This document shows positions 41,113 through 48,896 of a stretch of 64,000 bases of DNA, piece by piece. Every line of letters starts with the position of its first letter. Position 1 is the stretch's first letter. Origin of the DNA: Duganella aquatilis (GTDB lineage: Bacteria > Pseudomonadota > Gammaproteobacteria > Burkholderiales > Burkholderiaceae_D); assembly GCF_009674565.1 (NCBI RefSeq), contig NZ_WKJL01000011.1, positions 62,001 to 126,000 on the forward strand, read 5' to 3'. Position numbers and translations under genes: made by a program. The notes below the pieces were generated by a model. That model was not told the origin of the DNA. It made no database searches and saw only the letters and a program-made list of their open reading frames with translations.

Positions 41113-42110
41113 AAATCGCCGTCTACAGCGCCCAGCCCTACGACCGCCGCTTCCTCGACGAAGCGCGCGCCGCCTTGCCCGCGCCCGGCGTGGAGGCGGC
41201 CTATTTCTCCGACCGGCTGGAACTGGACACCGTGCCGCTGGCGCAAGGCTGCGCCGCCGTCTGCGTATTCGTCAACGACCTGCTGGACGCGCCGGTGCTG
41301 GAAGCCCTGCACGCGCTGGGCGTGCGCGCCGTGCTGCTGCGCTGCGCCGGCTTTAACAACGTCGACCTGCAAGCGGGCGCGCGGCTTGGCCTGTTCATGG
41401 CGCGCGTGCCGGCCTACGCGCCGGAAGCGGTGGCCGAACACGCGCTGGCGCTGGCCATGACGCTGAACCGCCGTACCCACCGCGCCTACGCGCGCGTCCG
41501 TGAAGGCAATTTCGCGCTGGACGGGCTGCTGGGCATGACGCTGCACGGCAAGACCGTCGGCATCGTCGGCGCCGGCCAGATCGGCGCCTGCGCCGCGCGC
41601 ATCTTCCACGGCATGGGCTGCAAGGTGCTGGTCAGCGACCCGGCGCCCACGCCGCAGCTGGACCAGGTGGCCGAGCGCGCGCCGCTCGACGCGCTGCTGG
41701 CGCAGTCGGACGTGGTCTCGCTGCATTGCCCGCTGATGGACGCCACCCGCCACATGATCAACGCCGGCAGCCTGGCGCGCATGAAGCCCGGCGCCATGCT
41801 GGTCAACACCTCGCGCGGCGGCTTGATCGACACCGCCGCCGTGATCGAGGCACTGAAATCCGGCCAGCTCGGCGCGCTGGCCATCGACGTCTATGAACAG
41901 GAGAGCACGCTGTTCTTCCAGGACCACTCCAGCGACATCATCGCCGACGACGTGTTCCAGCGGCTGATGACCTTCCCCAACGTGCTGGTCACCGGACACC
42001 AGGGCTTCTTTACCATTGAAGCGATGCGCGAAATCGCCGCCGTCACCTTTGCCAATCTCGCCTGCCACATGCAGGGTACTCCCTGCACCAACGCGCTCCC
42101 CACCACCTAG
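41109..42110 (+). CDS. D-2-hydroxyacid dehydrogenase (LdhA-like)
   Basis: A 333-residue NAD-dependent dehydrogenase of the D-lactate dehydrogenase group. The Rossmann motif GIVGAGQIGACAARIF is at about 149. NTSRGGLIDTAAVIEAL holds the catalytic Arg, a Glu follows in YEQESTLFFQDHS, and the catalytic His is in VTGHQGFFT. Reduces pyruvate-like acids to D-hydroxyacids or the reverse. Translationally coupled to the DinB gene upstream by a four-base overlap. Confidence 0.9.
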   Translation: MKIAVYSAQPYDRRFLDEARAALPAPGVEAAYFSDRLELDTVPLAQGCAAVCVFVNDLLDAPVLEALHALGVRAVLLRCAGFNNVDLQAGARLGLFMARVPAYAPEAVAEHALALAMTLNRRTHRAYARVREGNFALDGLLGMTLHGKTVGIVGAGQIGACAARIFHGMGCKVLVSDPAPTPQLDQVAERAPLDALLAQSDVVSLHCPLMDATRHMINAGSLARMKPGAMLVNTSRGGLIDTAAVIEALKSGQLGALAIDVYEQESTLFFQDHSSDIIADDVFQRLMTFPNVLVTGHQGFFTIEAMREIAAVTFANLACHMQGTPCTNALPTT

Positions 42111-42125
42111 TTTTTAAGGAAGTTC

Positions 42126-43469
42126 ATGTCGCTCGCCTATCGTGCCAATGCCGATTTCGCCAAGCTGAATCACCCGATGCGGGTTCCGCTGTCGGCCGAA
42201 ATCCACTCGCGGCCTTTCCTGCATTTGCAGGCGCCGGAAAGCCTGACCCATTTCGCGCTGTACCTGCAACAGGACCAGCCGTCGCGCCAGAACCACCGCG
42301 CGAGTCAGCACCAGATCCTGGAGCAGCTGTGCGTGCACTACGGCGTGGCCGGCCCGCATCCGCAGGCGCGCTACTTCTTCCACGACTTCGGCCGCTTCCG
42401 CCTGAAGTGGGAATGCCACACCGAGTTCGCCACCTACACCTTTGTCGAACGCGGCGAGCCAGGCCTTGACTGCCGCGCTTCGTTCGAACGCATGCCGCTG
42501 CAGCACGTGCCCCAGGAATGGCTGGCCGGCCTGCACGGCAAGATCATCGTCGCCGCCCACGTCCTGCTGTGCAAGGAAACGGCCGGCGACGACAGCTTCG
42601 CCGATGGCATCAGCGATCTGTTCCAGGGCAAGTCGCTGGTGGGCAGCAGCGCCGGCGGCAATGCCGAGGTGTGGACCGACTTCCTGATCCAGCCGGATGG
42701 CTTCAGCCGCTTCGTGGTGCGCGACCAGCAACTGCGCGAGTTCCAGCCCGGCCGCCTGGTGGGCCGCCTGCTGGAAATCGAAACCTACCGCATGATGGCC
42801 TTGCTGGGCCTGCCGCAGGCCGAAGCCACGCAGCCGGCGCTGAACACCATCGAGAACGAACTGGCCGACCTGACCGCCACGCTGGTCAAGGACGAAGCCA
42901 ACGACGACCAGGATCTGCTGAACCGCATCACCAGCCTGGCGGCGCAACTGGAGAAAATCTCGGTCAGCAACAGCTACCGCTTCGCTGCCTCGCAGGCTTA
43001 CTTCAACCTGGTGCAGTCGCGCATCCAGGAGCTGCGCGAAGTGCGCATCGAAGGCACGCCGACGCTGGCGGAGTTCATGGGCCGCCGCCTGGCGCCGGCG
43101 ATGAACACCTGTACCTCGGTGGCGCAGCGGCAGGAGACACTGGCCAAACGTATCGCCCGCAGCAACGACCTGCTGCGCACGCGCGTCGGCATCGAGCAGG
43201 AACAGCAGAATCGCAAGATCCTGCAATCGCTGGACGCGCGCGCGGCCCAGCAACTGCGCTTGCAGCAAGCCGTGGAAGGCCTGTCGGTGGCGGCGATTTC
43301 GTACTACACGCTGGGATTGGTGGGCTATGTCGGCAAGGCGATGAAGGCCGGCAGCCTGCCGGTGAATCCGGACCTGATGACCGGCATCGCCGTGCCGCTG
43401 GTGATCGGCGCCGTCTGGCTAGGCCTGCGCCGCCTGCATCACCAGCTGTCGGGATCAGCTAAGCACTGA
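42126..43469 (+). CDS. DUF3422 family membrane protein
   Basis: A 447-residue protein. The N-terminal domain starts PMRVPLSAEIHSRPFL, the DUF3422 hallmark, and continues through RYFFHDFGRFRLKWECHTEF. A long coiled-coil-like middle (about 270-390) and two C-terminal membrane segments (SYYTLGLVGYVGKAMKAG; GIAVPLVIGAVWLGL) complete it. Function unknown; the family is common in proteobacteria. AAGGAAG lies 5-6 bases before the ATG. It probably belongs to the 39048-43469 gene string. Confidence 0.86.
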   Translation: MSLAYRANADFAKLNHPMRVPLSAEIHSRPFLHLQAPESLTHFALYLQQDQPSRQNHRASQHQILEQLCVHYGVAGPHPQARYFFHDFGRFRLKWECHTEFATYTFVERGEPGLDCRASFERMPLQHVPQEWLAGLHGKIIVAAHVLLCKETAGDDSFADGISDLFQGKSLVGSSAGGNAEVWTDFLIQPDGFSRFVVRDQQLREFQPGRLVGRLLEIETYRMMALLGLPQAEATQPALNTIENELADLTATLVKDEANDDQDLLNRITSLAAQLEKISVSNSYRFAASQAYFNLVQSRIQELREVRIEGTPTLAEFMGRRLAPAMNTCTSVAQRQETLAKRIARSNDLLRTRVGIEQEQQNRKILQSLDARAAQQLRLQQAVEGLSVAAISYYTLGLVGYVGKAMKAGSLPVNPDLMTGIAVPLVIGAVWLGLRRLHHQLSGSAKH

Positions 43470-44295
43470 AGCGGCTGGCCAGGAAACTGGCGATGCGCGT
43501 CTGCGTCGATTCCAGATAAGGGATGTTCAGGTGGTCGGAATCAGGAATGATTTCGTCCGCGTGCAGCGTCCCCAGTTTCTGCACCAGCAGGTCGGTATGC
43601 GAATGCGGCACGATATCGTCGACCGCCGCGCGCAGCACATAGGTCGGCGCCTTCAGCTGCGAGGCATACTTCACCGATTCAAATTTATGCCGCAGCACGT
43701 ACTCCACCGGCAGCGTCTTGAACTTGCGCTTGGCGATCGCCAGGATCGAGTCGTATGGCGTAATCAGCACGATGGAATTGGCGTCGCGCTCCATCGCCAC
43801 CTGCACCGCCACGCCGGAACCCAGGCTGCGGCCGACCACGGCGATGCGCTTCGGATCGACGTGATGGCGCTCACTGAGCCAGTCGTACAGCATGCGGCCA
43901 TCTTCGACAAAGTGTTCCTCGGCCGGATCGCCATGCGAATCGCCGTAGCCGCGGTAATTCACCGCCAGCACCGCCATGCCGGGAAACAGCTTGCCGGCGT
44001 CGCGCGCCACCCAGGACACCTCCTCCGAGCGGCCGCCGAAATACACCACGCCCGGATGCGGCCCCGCCACCGGAGGCGTCATCAGCCAGCCGGACAAGCG
44101 CGTGCCGTCCTTGGAACGCACGACGATAGGCCGCGTGCGGTGGCCCGAGCTGTAAGGCTTCAGCACCTCGCGCTTGCTGCCCAGTGGATTGAACAGCAGC
44201 CGCTTCTGGTTGGCGGCCACCGCTGCGGTAAGTCCCATCCAGAGCACGCTGACGATGCCGGCCAGGCCCGCGACTTTTTTGGAATTGTTGTTCAT
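43459..44295 (-). CDS. Alpha/beta hydrolase with N-terminal membrane anchor
   Basis: A 278-residue protein with an N-terminal hydrophobic segment (VAGLAGIVSVLWMGLTAAVAA) that anchors or exports it. The alpha/beta-hydrolase fold has AVNYRGYGDSHG and the nucleophile elbow GRSLGSGVA. A candidate catalytic Asp is in RAAVDDIVPHSH and a candidate His in DSDHLN. Similar to serine aminopeptidase S33/YpfH-type hydrolases; substrate unknown. Its last 11 bases overlap the convergent DUF3422 gene. Confidence 0.78.
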   Translation of the reverse strand: MNNNSKKVAGLAGIVSVLWMGLTAAVAANQKRLLFNPLGSKREVLKPYSSGHRTRPIVVRSKDGTRLSGWLMTPPVAGPHPGVVYFGGRSEEVSWVARDAGKLFPGMAVLAVNYRGYGDSHGDPAEEHFVEDGRMLYDWLSERHHVDPKRIAVVGRSLGSGVAVQVAMERDANSIVLITPYDSILAIAKRKFKTLPVEYVLRHKFESVKYASQLKAPTYVLRAAVDDIVPHSHTDLLVQKLGTLHADEIIPDSDHLNIPYLESTQTRIASFLASRFSA

Positions 44296-44436
44296 AGTTC
44301 CTACTCTACTCTTCTCGTGCAAGCCTGCTGCACGCACAAGCTACAAAATTTGCGGCGGCGTGGTATAGACCACACATGGGGGCCGATGGCGCAACCCGGT
44401 ATAATCGTCGCTTCGCTTTTTCATGACTCGCTGACA

Positions 44437-45210
44437 ATGAAACCTGCTGTCGTCCTGCTGCATAGCTCCATGAGTTCCAAGTCCCAGTGGCTGCCGCTGA
44501 AAGCGCAGCTGGGCGAAGATTATCGCTGCATCGCGGTGGATTTGCAGGGCTACGGCGCCTCGCCGTTCCCGGCCGACGCCGGCGCCGATTATACCCACAC
44601 GCTGGCGCACGAGGTGGACGCCGTGGTGGCCGCCCTCTCCTCCGGGCTGGAGCCGGGCGAAGCGTTTCACCTGATCGGCCATTCCTTCGGCGGCGCCTGC
44701 GCGCTGCACATGGCGCGCCGCATGCCGCAACGCGTACTGTCGCTGACGCTGTTCGAGCCGGTGGCCTTCCACCTTTTGGCGGAGCAGCATCCTGCCAAGG
44801 CGGAAATCGTCGACGTGGTGGGCCGCATCCGCGCCTGCGCCAGCGACCGCGACGCCACCCGCATCTTCATCGACTACTGGAACCGCGATGGCGCTTTCGA
44901 CGCCGCACCCGAAGCCGCTCAAACCAAGATGGTGGCGCAGATCGCCAAAGTCAAGCTGGACTTCCAGGCACTGTTGGGCGAAGCGGCAACCTTGGATGAT
45001 CTGTCCATGTTGACCATGCCGTCGCTGGTGATGGCCGGCGAGCGCAGCCCCGCCTCCACGCGCCTGCTGGTCGAGCAGCTTGGCGCCTCGCTGCCGAATG
45101 CCACGGCGCTGCAAACGCGCACCGCGCATATGGGGCCGATCACCCATCCAGACGTCGTCAATCCGCTCATCGCCAATTTCCTGAGCGGCGCCGAAATCGC
45201 CATCGATTGA
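44437..45210 (+). CDS. Alpha/beta hydrolase (lipase/esterase-like)
   Basis: A 257-residue soluble hydrolase. LLHSSMSSKSQW holds the oxyanion region, DLQGYGASPF follows, and the nucleophile elbow is GHSFGGACAL near residue 87. The catalytic His is probably His227 in TAHMGPITHPD, and the acid lies in VMAGERSPAS. Substrate unknown. ATG 44437 is the only family-like start; the frame is open for a further 300 codons upstream but that part is antisense to the hydrolase at 43459. Followed by the M23 gene 11 bp later. Confidence 0.8.
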   Translation: MKPAVVLLHSSMSSKSQWLPLKAQLGEDYRCIAVDLQGYGASPFPADAGADYTHTLAHEVDAVVAALSSGLEPGEAFHLIGHSFGGACALHMARRMPQRVLSLTLFEPVAFHLLAEQHPAKAEIVDVVGRIRACASDRDATRIFIDYWNRDGAFDAAPEAAQTKMVAQIAKVKLDFQALLGEAATLDDLSMLTMPSLVMAGERSPASTRLLVEQLGASLPNATALQTRTAHMGPITHPDVVNPLIANFLSGAEIAID

Positions 45211-45221
45211 GAAAGCCCGCC

Positions 45222-46373
45222 ATGCGCCTGCCCGCCTTGCTGCTTAGTCTTCTGACCTTTCATGCAATGGCGACTGCGGGCGCACAAGCGCCGGTCGTGG
45301 TCCACGCCCTGCATGCGCCGCAAACCGTGGAAGCCGGCGACGGCAGCCGGCGGCTGTACTACGAACTCGATATCGGCAATTTCTACGCCGATACCGGTCC
45401 GCTGCAACTGACCGCCGCCAGCGTCTACGCGGACGGCGGCAGCGCGCCCATCGCCACCTTCAGCGGCGCGCAACTGGCCGGCCTGCTCAGGCCCGGCAAG
45501 GAGCTGGATGCCGACAACACGCTGTCGATCCCAGGCGGCGCGCACGCCATGCTGCTGATCGCCGCCACACTGCCTGCCGGCGCACCACCACGCACGCTGC
45601 GCAATACGCTGACCTTCAGAACCGCCAAGGGCGCGGTGCAGACAGCGGACGACATTCCCGTCGCCGTCAACGCCGCGCCGCCCGTCGTGCTGGGCGCACC
45701 GCTGCGCACCGGCCTGTGGCTGGCGGACGAAGGCCCCGGCAACGCACAGTCGCACCACTGGGGCAGCGTCATCGCGCAGAACGGACTGCTGACCATCCCG
45801 CAGCGCTACGCCATCGACTTCTTCGGCCTGGATGCGCAAGGCCACGCGGTGCGCGTGCCGATCGACCAGATGGCCGACAGCGCCGTCACCGACTGGGTAG
45901 GCTGGAATACCGAAGTGCTGGCCGCCGCCGATGGCGTCGTGCGCGACGTGCAGGACGGCGTGGCCGACCGCAAGCCGCTGTCGCCGCAGGAGCAGCCGGA
46001 CGAACTGACGGCCCGCACCTTGTACGGCAATTTCGTCGTGCTGGAAGTGGCGCCCAAGGTGTTCGTGCACTACGCGCACCTGCGGCAAGACAGTGTGCAG
46101 GTCAAGATCGGGCAGCGCATCAAGCGCGGCGCGGTGCTGGCCCGCCTTGGCCTGACTGGCGGCGCAGGCGCGCCGCACCTGCACTTCCACGTCGCCGACA
46201 AAGCCAGCTTCGCCGATTCACAGGGGCTGCCCTTCGTATTCGACAGCTATACGCCGGCCGGCCACACCACGGAAGGCGAAGCGCTGAACAAAGATTCAAC
46301 CATTTCAATTTCGCCAAACGCGGCGCGCCTGCATCGGCGCATGCCGCTGAACGGCGACATCATCGGATTCTAA
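45222..46373 (+). CDS. Secreted M23-family peptidase-like protein
   Basis: A 383-residue exported protein with signal peptide (MRLPALLLSLLTFHAMATAGA). A beta-sandwich-like region (30-170) precedes an M23 (LytM) domain with APHLHFHV, which supplies two His of the zinc site, and YGNFVVLEVAPKVFVHYAHLRQ. The first metal motif, normally HxxxD, reads QRYAID here, so the first His is absent; activity on peptidoglycan is therefore uncertain. ATG 45222 has a GAGAAAG region upstream. Same direction as the hydrolases on either side. Confidence 0.77.
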   Translation: MRLPALLLSLLTFHAMATAGAQAPVVVHALHAPQTVEAGDGSRRLYYELDIGNFYADTGPLQLTAASVYADGGSAPIATFSGAQLAGLLRPGKELDADNTLSIPGGAHAMLLIAATLPAGAPPRTLRNTLTFRTAKGAVQTADDIPVAVNAAPPVVLGAPLRTGLWLADEGPGNAQSHHWGSVIAQNGLLTIPQRYAIDFFGLDAQGHAVRVPIDQMADSAVTDWVGWNTEVLAAADGVVRDVQDGVADRKPLSPQEQPDELTARTLYGNFVVLEVAPKVFVHYAHLRQDSVQVKIGQRIKRGAVLARLGLTGGAGAPHLHFHVADKASFADSQGLPFVFDSYTPAGHTTEGEALNKDSTISISPNAARLHRRMPLNGDIIGF

Positions 46374-46375
46374 CC

Positions 46376-47224
46376 ATGCGTATCACATCACTGCTACAAC
46401 CCATTTTATTCACCTTGGCTGTCGCCGGTGCGCCGGCGTTGGCCGGCGCGGCTGAACACCTCGTCACCATCGCACCGGACGTCAACGGCGCCTGGGTCAC
46501 GCCGGATGGCGCGTGGGACGGCCGCACGGTGTTGTTCCTGCACGGCTTCGCCGACGACATGGACGGCGCCGGGGACCTGAGCAAGCGCATGTCGGCGCGG
46601 CTGGCGCAGATGGGCATCGCCTCGCTGCGCGTGAACTTCCGTGGCGAAGGAGACCGCAAACGTAGCGACATCGAATCGACGCTGCAAAGCCGCATCGAAG
46701 ACACCGAGGCGGCATATGCCTTCGTGACCAGGCAGCCGGGCGTGCAGCCTGCGCGCAGCGCGGTACTGGGCTGGAGCCTGGGCGCCACCACCGCCATCAT
46801 CACCGGCGGCCGTCATCCGCAATGGTTCCGCAGCATGGTGCTGTGGTCCTCCCCGAGCGGCGACCAATGGGTGCAGATGGCGTCCTCGCCAACCGCACAG
46901 AAAGCGCTGCGCGAGGGCGTGGCGACCGACGACGTGGCGGGCTGGAAGCGCATCACCACCAAGCGCGCGTTCTACGAAAGCTTTCGTGGCGTGAACCTGG
47001 ATCAGTCGCTGGTCAACTACCCCGGCGCCTTCCTGACCATCCGTGGCAGCAATGACTTCCTGCCGCAAGGCGATGCGCAGATGCTGAAGCTCATTCCCGG
47101 CAAGCCGGCGGAGGCAGCCCTGATTGGCGGTGCGGATCACATCTTCAACGTCTTCCAGCAAGACGGTGGCGCCGCACAGCGCGTGATGGACCTCACCGCC
47201 GACTGGCTGGTGCGCACGCTGTAG
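46376..47224 (+). CDS. Secreted alpha/beta hydrolase
   Basis: A 282-residue exported hydrolase with signal peptide (MRITSLLQPILFTLAVAGAPALAGA). The fold is alpha/beta, with FLHGFADDMDGAG at the oxyanion site, RVNFRGEGDRKRSD, and the nucleophile elbow GWSLGATTA. A candidate acid is in RGSNDFLPQG and a candidate His in GGADHIFNV. Substrate unknown. It starts three bases after the M23 stop codon, so the two are co-translated. Signal peptides on both suggest a joint periplasmic task. Confidence 0.8.
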   Translation: MRITSLLQPILFTLAVAGAPALAGAAEHLVTIAPDVNGAWVTPDGAWDGRTVLFLHGFADDMDGAGDLSKRMSARLAQMGIASLRVNFRGEGDRKRSDIESTLQSRIEDTEAAYAFVTRQPGVQPARSAVLGWSLGATTAIITGGRHPQWFRSMVLWSSPSGDQWVQMASSPTAQKALREGVATDDVAGWKRITTKRAFYESFRGVNLDQSLVNYPGAFLTIRGSNDFLPQGDAQMLKLIPGKPAEAALIGGADHIFNVFQQDGGAAQRVMDLTADWLVRTL

Positions 47225-47230
47225 CAGTCC

Positions 47231-47599
47231 TCAGTATTTGGCACACTCATTGCGCGCCCAGCTGGCGCGCAAGCGTTCCTCGGCTTCCAGCAGGCCGACA
47301 CGCTGCGCCTGCAGCGTTTGCATCATCTTGTCGATTTCGTCGAGCCGCGACGACAGTCCCTGCAACAGGCCGTCCCTCAAGGTTTCGCCCTCCAGCGCCA
47401 TGATGTTGCGCATCGTCTCCAGCGTAAAGCCCAGGCTTTGTCCCAGCACGATCACGTTCAGCCGCTCCAGCACCGCCTCCGGATACTCGCGGTAACCGTT
47501 GGCGCCGCGCGCGGCCTTGGGCAGCAGGCCCATTCTCTCGTAGTAGCGGATCGCCGATGTCGCCATGCCGGCGCGCTCCGCCAATTCTCCTATCTTCAT
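47231..47599 (-). CDS. MerR-family transcription regulator
   Basis: A 122-residue regulator. The N-terminal winged HTH has MKIGELAERAGMATSAIRYY and YERMGLLP, and a dimerisation coiled coil (about 80-118) ends in a short tail with one Cys near the C-terminus. A lone Cys is not the SoxR 4-Cys iron-sulphur site, so a different signal is sensed. AAGG occurs ahead of ATG 47599. It is divergent from the Old Yellow Enzyme gene and probably controls it from the operator at 47605-47635. Confidence 0.88.
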   Translation of the reverse strand: MKIGELAERAGMATSAIRYYERMGLLPKAARGANGYREYPEAVLERLNVIVLGQSLGFTLETMRNIMALEGETLRDGLLQGLSSRLDEIDKMMQTLQAQRVGLLEAEERLRASWARNECAKY

Positions 47600-47604
47600 T
47601 TCGC

Positions 47605-47635
47605 TTGACCTTGAAGTTGACTTCAAGCTTAGCAT
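47605..47635 (+). promoter_or_regulatory. MerR-type promoter with 19-bp spacer and dyad operator
   Basis: TTGACC (47605-47610) and TAGCAT (47630-47635) are separated by exactly 19 bases, two more than usual. That spacer is filled by the dyad CTTGAAG-TTGA-CTTCAAG. A stretched spacer with a dyad is the hallmark of promoters twisted into activity by MerR proteins. It drives the oxidoreductase gene at 47667 and lies just outside the MerR start at 47599. Confidence 0.85.
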
Positions 47636-47666
47636 AGCCTATTTCCGATACCAATCAAGGCATGTC

Positions 47667-48896
47667 ATGATGTTCAATCCACTCACCCTGCCCAATGGCA
47701 GCACCATTCCCAACCGCCTGGCGAAAGCCGCGATGGAGGAAAACATGGCCGCTGAAGGCCAGTTGCCCGGCGCCGCGCTGTTTCGCCTGTACGAACAATG
47801 GGCGGACGGCGGCGCCGGTCTTATCATCACCGGCAATGTGATGATCGACCCACGTGCCCTCACCGGCCCAGGCGGCGTGGTGCTGGAAGCTTCGACGCCG
47901 CTGGAACCATTCAGGCAGTGGGCCAAGGCAGCGCGGCGTCACGGCGCGCAGGTATGGATGCAGATTAACCATCCGGGGCGCCAGGTGATGGCGGACATGG
48001 GCGGCAACGCCTGGGCGCCGTCGGCGGTGGCGCTGGACCTGGGCAAGCATAGCAAGCTGTTCGCCCAACCGGTCGCCATGAACGCCGCGCAGATCGCCGA
48101 AGTGATCACGCGCTTTGCCGACACCGCGCACGCGGCCGAACAGGCAGACTTCAGCGGCGTGCAGCTGCACGCGGCGCACGGTTACCTGATCTCGCAGTTC
48201 CTGTCGCCGCTGGCCAACCGCCGCGACGACGAATGGGGCGGCAGCCTGGCCAATCGTGCCCGCCTGCTGCTGGAAGTGGTACGCGCGGTGCGTGCACGCG
48301 TGTCGCCGGGCTTCAGCGTTGCGGTCAAGCTGAATTCCGCCGATTTCCAGCGCGGCGGCTTCTCCGCGGACGATGCACGGCAGGTGGTTCTACTGCTGAA
48401 CGACCTGGCGGTCGATGTAATCGAACTGTCCGGCGGCAGCTACGAAAGCCCCGCCATGCAAGGCCGCACGGCGGACGGGCGCACGCTGGCGCGCGAAGCT
48501 TACTTCCTTGAGTTTGCCCGGGAACTGGCGGCGGTGGCGCACATGCCGGTGATGACCACCGGCGGCATCGCGCGGCCGGCGGTGGCCGAGCAGGTGCTTG
48601 CCAGCGGCGTGGCCCTGGTTGGCATGGCGACGGCGATGGCGCAAATCCCCGACTTGCCGCAGCAATGGCACGCCGGCCATGAGCCTGCGGCCTTGCCGGC
48701 GGCCGTGACTTGGAAGGACAAGGGCATGGCGTCGCTGGCCGCCATGGCGCTGGTCAAGCGCCGCCTGCGCGCATTGGGTGCCGGCGAGAAGGCGGCGCGC
48801 AGCTATTCGCCATTCATCACGCTGGTGATCGACCAGTTGCGCAAGAACAGACTCACCAGGCGCTATCGCAAATGGGCAGCGCAATCAGCGGGCTGA
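47667..48896 (+). CDS. NADH:flavin oxidoreductase / Old Yellow Enzyme family
   Basis: A 409-residue TIM-barrel flavoenzyme, with NRLAKAAMEENMA at the flavin end and WMQINHPGRQ. The typical OYE core HAAHGYLISQFLSPLANRR(DDEWGG) is present, and PVMTTGGIARPAVAEQVL is the FMN phosphate site. Such enzymes reduce enones or related electrophiles. Start ATG 47667 follows AAGG six bases upstream. Its last 12 bases overlap the convergent GH2 pseudogene. The divergent MerR regulator and the promoter at 47605 suggest induction by an electrophile. Confidence 0.9.
   Translation: MMFNPLTLPNGSTIPNRLAKAAMEENMAAEGQLPGAALFRLYEQWADGGAGLIITGNVMIDPRALTGPGGVVLEASTPLEPFRQWAKAARRHGAQVWMQINHPGRQVMADMGGNAWAPSAVALDLGKHSKLFAQPVAMNAAQIAEVITRFADTAHAAEQADFSGVQLHAAHGYLISQFLSPLANRRDDEWGGSLANRARLLLEVVRAVRARVSPGFSVAVKLNSADFQRGGFSADDARQVVLLLNDLAVDVIELSGGSYESPAMQGRTADGRTLAREAYFLEFARELAAVAHMPVMTTGGIARPAVAEQVLASGVALVGMATAMAQIPDLPQQWHAGHEPAALPAAVTWKDKGMASLAAMALVKRRLRALGAGEKAARSYSPFITLVIDQLRKNRLTRRYRKWAAQSAG

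Noticed and set aside
43531..44436. 300-codon plus-strand extension in front of the hydrolase at 44437
   Set aside because: It is antisense to the clearly coding hydrolase at 43459-44295, has no recognisable domain, and the family-like start is ATG 44437.
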